NCBI GenBank assembly: GCA_020002185.1
Contig: JAHLWY010000260.1
Coordinates: 62,001 to 126,000, forward strand
Direction: 5' to 3'
Length of the DNA: 64,000 bases
Source of the DNA: Paraescarpia echinospica
Lineage: Eukaryota; Annelida; Polychaeta; Sabellida; Siboglinidae
This document shows, in pieces, positions 11,986 through 21,243 of the stretch (position 1 is the first letter of the stretch; each line of letters opens with the position of its first letter). Made by a program: the position numbers and the translations under genes. The notes under the pieces were generated by a model that searched no databases, was not told where the DNA came from, and was given only the letters and a program-made list of their open reading frames with translations.

Positions 11986-12129
11986 TTTACAGTATACGAT
12001 GATTAGCAACTAATTATTATATAAGCACATGATGTATGCACATGGTGTAATGAAATACGAATAATGACATAATGGCATAATCAATTGGTGTTCGAATAAA
12101 TATAATATATTGTTAAATGTTGTTTGTGT

Positions 12130-12215
12130 ATTTCGAGCAGTTATTTTATTTATTTATTGTATTTGGCCTCCAAAAAGGAGAACGTACAATAATTAGATAT
12201 ACAGAAAGATTAAAA
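12130..12215 (-). mobile_element. 3' tail of a non-LTR retrotransposon
   Basis: Read on the minus strand, a hairpin (TCTCCTTTTTGGAGGCC) is followed by AAATACAATAAATAAATAA. This hairpin plus short AATA-rich tail is typical of CR1/L2-group 3' ends. No coding part is attached. Confidence 0.5.
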
Positions 12216-12299
12216 GGGAATCAACATCATCCCAGTCGGCACGTGGCGTCTTTTAGACGTCTTTAAAGTTTAAGTGGTCGATTCTTGGTGAAGAAAATT

Positions 12300-12490
12300 A
12301 CTTACGCCTATTAAACGTACGTCTTTCCGTTAACGTCTAAATCATGTGGAAATATTGGCAGCTATTAGACGTCATTCCGTTGATGTCTACAAAAATGTGG
12401 TAAAATTTACATATATTAGACGTCTTTCTTTTGACATCTAAAACACGTGGGAAATTGGCATCTATTAGACGTCTGTCCGTTTGTCTAAAA
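12300..12490. repeat. About four tandem 50-bp units with TTAGACGTC hairpins
   Basis: Units start at about 12310, 12364, 12415 and 12464. Each has ATTAGACGTC (ATTAAACGTACGTC in the first), then about 10 bases, then GAC(A/G)TCTA, so each unit could fold as a hairpin, followed by a CATGTGGAAA-like spacer. Confidence 0.75.
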
Positions 12491-12825
12491 CATTTCAAAA
12501 AGAAACATTGTATCATACCTCGCCTCCCAGCGCGCCATTGTCGCGGACCACGCCTCATGGGCGGATCTACTTAAACGGGGGCCCACCCGCCGCCGGCAGG
12601 TCCCTCCCCTGGTCTGGTCGACCCTTTTATGAGGGGAGCATAGCCATAGAACAAAATATGGTATAGGCTAGCTTATACAGTATGTGGGAACAGCGAATAT
12701 GTTCAAGGAGGCCGGATGCGATTCGAAATCCACAAGATTTAACAAGATTGCCACCCAGAGAATTAACTCTAGGTGGCAGGTGGACAAGGAAGCCCTTTGG
12801 CTTATCGAGAGTCCGACCCTTTTAT

Positions 12826-13530
12826 CTATGTGTATCCCGCCCGTCTGAGGTATGTGTCGATTTTATTTTTAAACATATTCACGCTACTAGCACCCACACA
12901 ATCAGCAGGTAATCTGTTCCATTCATTTACAGTCCTTTGTGAAAATGAAAACTTTCTTATATCCAATCTACTCTGCTCCTTTGCCAATGTAAGTTCATGT
13001 CCTCTAGTCCTTCTATCTTTCTTAACTGATAAAAAAATATTTCTATCAATATTTTCATAACCCTTCAATATTTTAAACACTTCTATCTGATCTCCTCTCA
13101 ATCTCCTGGTCTCTAGTGTTGTTAAACCGCATTTTTTTAGGCGTATTTCGTAACTAAGATCCCTCAGTTTTGGTATCATTTTAGTTGCTCTCCTCTGCAC
13201 TCTTTCTAGCATATCTATGTCCTTCCTGCGATATGGCCTCCACGCTTGAATACAATATTCTAAATGAGGCCTAACTATTGTTTTGTACAGCGGTATTATT
13301 AGCTCTTTTTCCTTATACGTTATGTTTCGCCTAATTAATCCAAGGATTTAATTTCCCTTTGAAGCTGCAATTCCGCACTGCTCTGAAACCTTCATATCAG
13401 CACTAATGGTTAACCCTAAGTCCTTTTCTTTTACAGTAGAACTTAGTACAGTACCCCCCATTGTATATTCTACCTCTTCGTTCCCATGTCCTGTGTGGAG
13501 GCATTTACATTTCCCAAAATTGAACAGCAT
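12826..13530 (-). pseudogene. CR1 ORF2, thumb and C-terminal region
   Basis: The same frame as the RT resumes after the TGA with MLFNFGKCKCLHTG and KDLGLTISADMK. It meets a TAA after AASKGN (a likely Gln codon change), then continues through LGLIRRNITYKEKELIIPLY, RPHLEYCIQAW, LERVQRRATKMI, LKKCGLTTLETRRLRGDQIE, FKILKGYE and FSFSQRTVNEWNRLPADCV to the final stop at 12826. This is the complete CR1 C-terminus with one nonsense change. Confidence 0.85.
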
Positions 13531-13533
13531 TTG

Positions 13534-14697
13534 TCACTTTTCAGACCATTTGATCAACCTGTCAAGGTCATCTTGTAAATGCTGTCTACCTCCATCACTT
13601 TTAATCCTTCTAAACACTTTTGTATCATCCGCAAATTTCAACACCTTGCTTGTTATTTCATCATCCAAATCGTTGATATATATTAAGAATAATATAGGTC
13701 CTAATACTGATCCCTGTGGTACCCCACTCAATACCGATTTCCAGTTTGAAGCCTCCCCATCAACTACTACGCGTTGTCTTCTGTCAATCAGCCATTGTTC
13801 TATCCAGTTTATTATACCATTTCCTATGCCATTGGCCTTTAGTTTAAGCAGTAATCTTTGATGTGGTACTTTGTCGAAAGCTTTTTGAAAATCTAAGTAG
13901 ACGATATCTACTGGTGATCCCTCATCTACCCACTTAGTGATGTCTTCCAAAAAACATAACATATTTGTTAAGCATGACCTCGCTTTAAAAAAACCATGTT
14001 GAGATGGGTTTATCAAGTTTTGTTTAACAAGAAAATCCACCATGTGATCTTTAATTAGTCTTTCTAATAATTTACAAATCACTGATGTTAAACTCACTGG
14101 TCTATAGTTCTCTGACTTGTTTCTCGAACCTTTTTTAAATAACGGTATAATGTTTGCCTCTTTCCATTCTAAAGGAACCACTCCCTCTTCTAATGACAAA
14201 TTGAAAACTGTTGCAAGCGGTACGCTAATTTGTTCTACAATTTCCAATAGTAGTTTGGGCGGAATCCCATCCACTCCAGGTGATTTATTATCCTTCATAG
14301 CCCTTATTTTCTTAGCTACCATTTCCGGGGTTACAATTAATTGTCCTAAATAGTCTGAATCTGCCCCCTTGAACTTAGCCTCTGGTACTGGCAGTGAACT
14401 AATATCTTCCCTGGTAAACACTGAACTAAAGTACTCATTCAGGTCTTCTGCCATTAAGAATCCCTCTGATATTATATTTCCAGCACTATCTTCTAGAGGA
14501 CCGACCTTATCTCGAACTTTCTGTTTGCTTCGAACATACGCATAAAAACTCTTGCTGTCATGTTTTATATTACTAGCTAATTGTTGTTCATAGCTTCTCT
14601 TTGACTTTCTAATTTCAGCTGTAGCTTGGTTAAGTGCTTCTTTATAACTGTTGTAGTCTTCATCATTTCCAGTACATCTATATGACTTCCACATCAT
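13534..14697 (-). pseudogene. CR1 ORF2, reverse transcriptase domain
   Basis: A 387-residue open stretch contains KIRAMKDNKSPGVDGIPPKL, FKKGSRNKSENYRPVSLTSV, QHGFFKARSC, VYLDFQKAFDKVPHQRL, SGVPQGSVLGPILFLIYIND and the catalytic FADD. The frame is shifted by one relative to the endonuclease part. It stops at WSEK followed by TGA where the family has Trp, after which the same frame goes on (QMLFNFGKCKCLH). All catalytic residues are kept, so inactivation looks recent. Confidence 0.9.
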
Positions 14698-15612
14698 TTG
14701 TTTATACTTAATTTTTCTAATGGCTTCTTTCGATAAGTGTTTCTTTTGGACCGTTTTCCTTGTTTTTTGAAGGGTACAAATTTATCGACTATGCACTTAA
14801 TTTCACTCTTTAATATATTCCAGCATTCTGTTGCAGTCTTATTTTTCAGTGTGTTATTCCAGTCTATCTTTGCTAAATATTTCCTCATGTCCTTATACCT
14901 TCCTTTGTGGAAATTTCTCCTATACTGCTTTTTACTATTCCTTTCTGATTTTACTTTGATGGTAAAATGTATCTGGTTGTGATCGCTACTCCCCAGTGGC
15001 TCACATATCTTGACATTGTCAACTAATTCATTCTGTGAGGACAAAACTATGTCTAACACATTCTCACCCCTGGTTGGTTCTAGCACATGTTGAGAAAGGA
15101 ATGTATCTTGAACTAAAACTAAAAACTTGTGGTCCTCACTCCCCATACTCTGTAGAGATTTCCATTGTATATGCCCATGGTTAAAATCCCCCATAATAAT
15201 ACAGTCCCGTTTGCTTACTTCCCTTATAGCGTTTTGTATTTTTTCATTCTCTTCTATGCTTATGTTTGGACTTCGATAAACTAACCCAACTGTTAACGTT
15301 GAGTTTCCTGTAACTATGTTACACCAAACAGCTTCTTCGCAATCTGCTTCTCTTTCTAATTTTATTTCATAAGGCTGAATAGATTCTTTAATATATAAAA
15401 TAACTCCACCTCCCTTTCTTCCTATTCTATCTTTTCTAAACATTACATATCCTGTCAGTCCCAATTCAGCATCTGATATATCGGTGGTGGTCCAGGATTC
15501 GGTTATACCTATTATATGAGGGTCAATATCTTCTACCATAATGTTTAGTTCATTTCTTTTGTTTATTATACTCCTTGCATTTAAACAAACATTTATATCC
15601 AGCTTCAGAAGA
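14694..15612 (-). pseudogene. CR1 ORF2, endonuclease domain
   Basis: The frame is open upstream of the first ATG (15539): LDINVCLNARSIINKRNELN precedes MVEDIDPHIIGITESW, so the true ORF2 start lies further upstream. Endonuclease motifs are LNARS, ITESW, RKGGGVILY, VYRSPN, GDFNHG and GSSDHNQI, in the correct order and with the catalytic Glu, Asp and His residues present. The domain nicks the target DNA to prime reverse transcription. It ends in TGA at 14696-14694, overlapping the RT frame. Confidence 0.9.
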
Positions 15613-15701
15613 GTTTTCCAGACTGTTATTTGCTTATTTATTTGTGCTGTCTTTATCTATGCCTCCATTTTCAGGCTTTTCTGTGAGTCCCCCCTGCGAA
15701 T

Positions 15702-16247
15702 CTAGTTTAAATAGATACAACCTGTCCCACTGACAACAGATCGCAGCAGGTTCTCTGAGAAAACTGCTGCCCCCTTTCCACTAAGATGGAGGCCATCTCT
15801 CATGTACATATCTTCCCTCCCAACAAAGTATCCCCATAAATCTGTGAATCCCACCCCTTCTTCATCACACATCTGCTCAACTAGTGCGTTGATCGCCATC
15901 CTCTTACAGTTTCTATACGTTGCCCCCCTTCCTCCCATTACTGGCAAAATTCCTGACAGAATAACCTGTTCAACTCTCGTCTTCTTTAGCTTCTTCACTA
16001 ACTGTGTATACTTCTGTACTATCGCAGTTGTTCCCTCCCTGTCTGCATTATTTGTTCCTACATGTACCAGTATAGACCCCCCCTTGCCATGTCCCAATAC
16101 CTTCTCTACCCTGTCAGTTACATGTTCAATCCTAGCCCCCGGTAAACAAACAACGATGTCCTTCCCCTCGCTCAGTGCCTTGTCCGTCTTTCTCATAATG
16201 GAGTCGCCCATAAACACCCTCTCTTTCCTCATTGCCCCCTCAATCAC
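15702..16247 (-). CDS. CR1 ORF1, C-terminal part: SGNH-type esterase domain
   Basis: The frame holds the four SGNH/GDSL blocks in order: GDSIMR (nucleophile Ser), the Gly block after VVCLPGA, VHVGTNNAD (Asn block) and DGLHLSGKG (Asp and His of the triad). It runs for 181 residues to a TAA. The family is a lipase/acetylesterase type and is known as an ORF1 module of CR1 elements, where its role in the life cycle is not settled. It overlaps the end of the finger part in a frame shifted by one, with no ATG at the junction, so it was probably once fused to it. Confidence 0.9.
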   Translation of the reverse strand: MIEGAMRKERVFMGDSIMRKTDKALSEGKDIVVCLPGARIEHVTDRVEKVLGHGKGGSILVHVGTNNADREGTTAIVQKYTQLVKKLKKTRVEQVILSGILPVMGGRGATYRNCKRMAINALVEQMCDEEGVGFTDLWGYFVGREDMYMRDGLHLSGKGAAVFSENLLRSVVSGTGCIYLN

Positions 16248-16906
16248 TGCCTTAGAATAGCTCCTTCTTCGGTTTGCATCTGTCTGCTTGTTGTCTTTCC
16301 CCCTGTCGTCTTCTCTCCTGTCACATTCTCTTCCGATCCATTCTTTCCTGTCGCTTTTTCTCTTGTCACCTTCCCTTTTATCGACTTCTCTTCTATCACA
16401 TTTTCTCTCACTTCCTTTCGTCCCTTCTTCGTTCGTCCCATCTCGTTTTCCTCTCTCCTCTCCCTTCCCATCTTCCCTCCCTCCTTCTCTACGGTCACTT
16501 TCTTCCCTGTCACCTTCACGCTTGTCACGTTTTCTGTTGTCGATTTTCCAATTTCTTCCCCTCCAATCACCTTCCCTCCTCTCAATCTCCTTTCCTCAGT
16601 TTTCTTGCCACTGCTATTCTCCTTCAGTCTTGCAGTATTCTCACCTCTCTCCCTGTCGTCTCTCTCCATTCGACCTGCCTCCTTGCTAATTCCCATCTCC
16701 ATTCCCTTCACAATATCTGTCAACCTAACTATCTCCTTCTGCAGACACTCCACCTCCCAACACCCAATGCACTGAAAGGTGAATCCTTCCTCCATGGTTT
16801 CTGCCCATGACTTCCCACAGCCGGACAATGCAAAATCTACCCAGCTGTGGCAGTGATCGCACACCAAGTGTCGCTTTGCCTTGACTTGCCGCTTGCAAGG
16901 CGCCAT
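16244..16906 (-). CDS. CR1 ORF1, N-terminal part: Cys/His finger and charged repeat region
   Basis: The 220-residue frame opens with MAPCKRQVKAKRHLVCDHCH. The pattern CDHCHSWVDFALSGC...FQCIGC looks like the PHD-type finger found at the N-terminus of CR1 ORF1 proteins. A heptad-like segment (ECLQKEIVRLTDIVKGMEMG) may be a short coiled coil. The rest is rich in Lys, Glu, Gly and Thr in imperfect short repeats (VTGEK, VTREK, VTGKK). ORF1 proteins bind element RNA. The frame ends at TGA (16246-16244), exactly where the esterase frame begins. Confidence 0.8.
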   Translation of the reverse strand: MAPCKRQVKAKRHLVCDHCHSWVDFALSGCGKSWAETMEEGFTFQCIGCWEVECLQKEIVRLTDIVKGMEMGISKEAGRMERDDRERGENTARLKENSSGKKTEERRLRGGKVIGGEEIGKSTTENVTSVKVTGKKVTVEKEGGKMGRERREENEMGRTKKGRKEVRENVIEEKSIKGKVTREKATGKNGSEENVTGEKTTGGKTTSRQMQTEEGAILRQ

Positions 16907-18078
16907 ATCCCGATCAGAATTTATTTCATAACTTCGATCTTAACTAACTTAGTCTTTATAAAGACTGTTTCCTGTGTACTACAGCACACTTTAGGTTACA
17001 AATTTCAATTATTTATCCTGACACGAACGCTAACATTACCGGTAGTGACCTAATTTAAATACAATCAATTACGTTACGTTAGGCTGCTTTATTTATTTAG
17101 CCTGGTTACGCCGCCCGACTATCGCCCTTGCTTAATTTTAACAACAATGCTACCTAATCAAAATATCTAGCAAGTACTGGCTTACACAGATATTATCTTA
17201 TGTAAGTAGTTTGATGGTTGTTACTTTATCCCCTATATATTCTACCACATAATCAGGTTTGTTAAATCTTGTTTACAAATTATCGAAGCCTAAGTGAGTT
17301 ACCCTATTATCACTCACTATACTAAGGTATTCTAAAATACTATAACTAACTAACTTTAAGCACAACTGCTACTCAATATATGTTTATTGCAACTTTATGA
17401 ATGATATTAAGGCAAGAATAATACTTATCAATCAGTAATTCCACTTGTTTATCAACTTTTCTGCACCACCAATTTCTACGATCTATCTCCGCCAAATATA
17501 GCCATACAACATCAACGCCAAAGGGGCTGGTATAGACTACTATAGGTTTTTACAGAATAGTCATAATAGTCTTATTTATTACAGACAGCAACATGTTCAA
17601 GGGGGGTGCAGTTCGAAATCCTCAAGACCGAGCCTTTTTCTGCAATCCTACTATTCCTAGAACATGTGTGTCAAGTCGAGGCAAGCCCCTAGTAAATAGT
17701 GTAACGTTATTGTTTCTTTTGTAAGATGACAACAATATAATTTCTAAATCAACACGCATGATTCACGGAAACGCAATATTGCCCGACACACGCGCCATCC
17801 TGGCAACTTAATTGTGCATGCACCAGGAACTACTCGCGCAATAATATAACTCCAAATTTTGTGAAGCATCCAGACGCCATGATAAAACCACGTCATTTTA
17901 GGAACGTCTTTGGCTATATAGAGTCCGCTCTTCAAAGATCGTGATTTGTTTCACTAACTTTTTGCAGGTATGTTATTTGCGTATGCATATATGAAAAGTA
18001 ACTATTCAAAGATGTATAAAACTTCTACGATTTATACCATTTACTTATCTCCCTATATTATATAAAGGCAGATTTTGG
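16907..18078. other. Probable CR1 5' UTR and flank
   Basis: No gene is seen. The part next to ORF1 (16907 to roughly 17500) may be CR1 5' UTR. Near 17594-17630 a word series (ATGTTCAAGG, TTCGAAATCC, CAAGA) resembles 12698-12740 at the other side of the CR1. Confidence 0.4.
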
Positions 18079-18275
18079 CACTTGTGAAGTTGTGTAGAAT
18101 CCGGACCCACCTCGATTTCGCCGTTATAACTTGAGTTTTGCCTAACTTTGATACCTGAGAGCGTTAGTTAGATCTTTCAACATCACCCCAGGCATATTCA
18201 TATTACGAAAGTAGTATGTCTAAGCGCACTTTTGAAGCCCAAATAGCGACCCGGTTTGCGCTAGTCTGCACCACG
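18079..18275 (+). repeat. Arm of an inverted-repeat (foldback/MITE) family
   Basis: Shares with 34437-34620 the words TGTAGAATCCGGACCCACCT, CGATTTCG, GTTATAACTTGAGTTTTGCC and, further in, GCGCACTTTTGA and AGCGACCCGGTTTG. The related inverted arm nearest to it is at 20335-20440. Confidence 0.7.
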
Positions 18276-20334
18276 AGCGCTTGAGAAGTTGAGTCGTTTA
18301 TGCAATGTGTATACAGTACACTTACACTACAGGTTAATGGGCTGATTTAAGCCATTGGCCTTTGTTGGTGCCCATATCCCAGGCTATTCCAGTGCTTGTC
18401 GAGTCTGGCCTTAAACTGTATCCAAGCATAAGTGTCCCGACATGGCGGGTGTCCGCTCATCGGAAGGACAGGCATCTATTCTTAGAATTAGTGTCAGACA
18501 GAGTTCTGACCAGTACAACCGACACATGGTAAAGATGTGGTAATATGTCAACGAATTGGCTGATAGGAATTAAGCACTATATATATATATTTATTATTAC
18601 TGTAATGTATTAAAAAATAAACAGTTGGTCATGAAGTCATATCGCCCGCCCGGCTCCATCCGCCCGACTCCCTCTGTCGATCTGAGATTTTCCTCAACCG
18701 CGCGCTGGTCACTCACTCACTGCCATTAGCCTACGCAACGGTGTTGGCCTGGCGTTGCAGTAGAATTTGCTGCGCATATGGCAACATTCAACCAAAAATG
18801 TTGAACAAAACATCTCCGTTACAACATTTTATAAATTGGTATTCTCGAACGATTTAGATATTCTTTAGCTAAAATACTTTGCAAGTAATTCGCAAGTTGA
18901 CGATTTTGGCTGCCCCCTACCGACTAAAATAGTAAACTGGAAATGATCAACCGAATATTTAAATCAGTTGCCACATGCAGCGTTAATGTGAATTAAATAT
19001 TAAAAACGGTAACGGGTACAATCATTAATTGTCTCACTTCATTTTTCATCCAATTTCAAAAGATTCATTAATGCACAAATTGAGTGTCACTTGATAATGC
19101 GTTCCGCCGTTTCATACGCTGGCAACCAGTTCATCTTTTCCAGGCACTGGTAATGTTTGGCGTAGCGCAGCATAATTTAATGATGCTTGTTTATTATTTC
19201 ACCTCAATTTAGGCTTAATGTTGGGCTACATTGAAAACAATTGAGGTGAACCTTTTCTACATTGTATTTGTGAATCTTAATTGCAATTTACAAGATGAAA
19301 AGGCAACACCAGGCCAAAGCCCTGACTGGGGCTGGAGGTGGGAACAGGGAAGCCATCATGGCATTGCTGGTGGCAAAGGTGATTGATAACAGCACAAAAT
19401 TAACAATACCTTCCTCCACATTCACTCTGCCTAAAGTTTACAGACAGTAATCAAAGGAACTAAGTAGTTTGGACAAACACAAAGATTACAGAAAGGAAGA
19501 CAAGCTCGTTATTATGGGTACATATCTACTTGGTGTTACCAGTGATTGATACACACTAAGCGGTATCATACGTGTATGTCCGCCATTTTCTAAACAAGTT
19601 CGACAAAAAAATCTTCGAATTAATGAATACTGTCCGTCTTAGGAGGGACATATAACCAAAATATCCTATCCGCTGTCCGCGTACACAGGGTGTCCCCTCA
19701 TCAGAGGGACAATAACATGGCAAAACAGTCCATACATTGACAAACTGTCCCGACATAGCGGGTGTCGTCAGGGGGTCTGGTGAAGAGAGGGACTACTTTA
19801 CTATATAATTATAAGTATTATAATAGAAGAGTGCGCAACACGATTACACGTCCATCTCTGCCGGTAGGAGCTCTCCAACGGGGCTGCTGTTGGCATTTCG
19901 CTGGGTAGAATATTTTCAAAAAAGCGTGTGTCGCGTGTCGTTTTCGATTAAAACTTCACGCATCCATACACGAGTCTTCGTTTTTCGTCGTATCAGATTT
20001 GTGCCATGATTAATTACCACTTTCGATAGTATGAACAATGCTATGTTGAGTAAAGGACAGGTACTGTGAAAGTTTATTCATTTGGGGGTATGGTTATGTT
20101 CGTGGAAGTTGGATTTGGCGTCGCAGTGTAACGATACACATGTTGAATGGCGAGCGATCATTGCAAACGCCGACAAATGTTGTGCACTCTTCTATTACAA
20201 CACCTATATTGTATAGTATACACATTGCACAAACGACTCGAGCGCATGTAGTCTGCACCACTGCGTCGTGTGTTACTGCATCATGCTCGTAAATTAAAAT
20301 CAAATAAAAGCGGCATCCATAACTATGTTGCATG
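18276..20334. other. Interior between the two inverted arms
   Basis: No intact gene. A frame at 19294-19450 (MKRQHQAKALTGAGGGN...) has a basic GAGGG stretch but no convincing domain. A word pair, TGTCCCGACAT(G/A)GCGGGTGTC, occurs at about 18436-18456 and 19747-19767. An AT run of TATATATATA is at 18581. Confidence 0.35.
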
Positions 20335-20440
20335 CAAACTGGGGTGCCATTTACGCCTCAAAAGTGCGCTAAGACGCAATATTCTTAAACGTAAATATGC
20401 CTGAGATAATGTTGAATAATGGAACTAACAAATTTTACCA
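20335..20440 (-). repeat. Inverted arm of the same foldback/MITE family
   Basis: Read on the minus strand it has ATTCAACATTATCTCAGGCA, TTTAAGAATATTGCGTCTTA and GCGCACTTTTGAGGCG, matching the inner half of the arm at 18180-18270 and of 34530-34610. It may close one element of about 2.4 kb with 18079. Confidence 0.65.
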
Positions 20441-20849
20441 CAGACACACTGTCACACAGCCTCACAGTCACAGGTGCAGGCGGACACATGTCTAAGACTT
20501 GAAGGCCAAAAATCACGCATTAATGGCGCGTTCTGCATTGCCACAACAACCCAAAATTGCTTATATTTAATCAGATGTAGCTTTCTTATTTCTTGATAAA
20601 TCTTTACCAGTTTTTGAATTTTAATTTTAATGATAAGACATGTCTTGTCAACGTATAAATCTGTCATTTCATTGTAGATCTATTACTATTTATGTTCACG
20701 CAATGCATAAGCTTAGTAATAAACCATTGAAAGTGACTAGATTCGTCTTTTTTGACATGTGTCACTTGCTAGACTTGTACTTTGATATGTCAGTGAAAGT
20801 TTAGTGGTGAATAAATATGTACAAAACTTTCACATTTAAAATGATCAAC

Positions 20850-21195
20850 ACTGGCTCTTTCTAAAGTCGCATTATCACAGGTTCTCAGGATGATCACGAA
20901 ACTTCTCCAGACTATAACAGTGACATACAGGATGAATAACGTTGATATCTTGCCGTCTGTCTGTCTGAACATTGCGGAACACATAAACACTAGTGGCATG
21001 ATTTCACTAGGTACTTGGGGAACTGAGGTCGAAATCTTTGCATTGGCAACCATGTTGAAGGCAACAGTGTAAGTGTTCAGCCAGTGTGGCCTGTCGCAAA
21101 AGTGCATTACCATATACAGTAAGTTTATGTCTGGTGACGAGAGCCACCCAGACGAAGTGATTCTGATTCAGAACCTCCACTACCATTATGAACCA
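20850..21195 (+). pseudogene. OTU-type cysteine protease relic
   Basis: A + frame from about 20890 reads VCLNIAEHINTSG, then LGTWGTEVEIFALATMLKAT followed by V, a TAA, VFSQCG, and later ILIQNLHYHYEPA. The GTWGTEVEIFALA block and the final NxxxxHYEP block look like the second half of OTU-domain deubiquitinases, in which the last His is catalytic. The catalytic Cys half is not visible upstream. The TAA replaces what is probably a Tyr codon. It may be domesticated-transposon cargo or a retro-fragment. The family call is from memory. Confidence 0.5.
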
Positions 21196-21243
21196 GCCAT
21201 GCTATGAACTTTGTGAACAAATAAAAACATGTATGCATATATA

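Larger units (their letters stand above)
12640..17590 (-). mobile_element. Near full-length CR1 LINE with esterase-type ORF1
   Basis: Read from right to left: a 5' UTR up to 16907, ORF1 (16906-15702) with a Cys/His finger followed by an SGNH esterase, a short spacer, then ORF2 (about 15610-12826) with apurinic-type endonuclease, reverse transcriptase and C-terminal domain, and a 3' UTR of 150-200 bp. The gene order and the ORF1 finger plus esterase are hallmarks of the CR1 clade. Each ORF has only a few breaks, so the copy looks fairly young. The outer limits are not sharp; the coding span 12826-16906 is certain. Confidence 0.85.

Noticed and set aside
16274..16810. Long + strand open frames opposite the CR1 ORF1 (Ser/Leu/His-rich)
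   Set aside because: They are shadows of the minus-strand ORF1, whose Lys/Glu-rich repeats read as Ser/Leu/Phe on the other strand; no domain or independent signal is seen.
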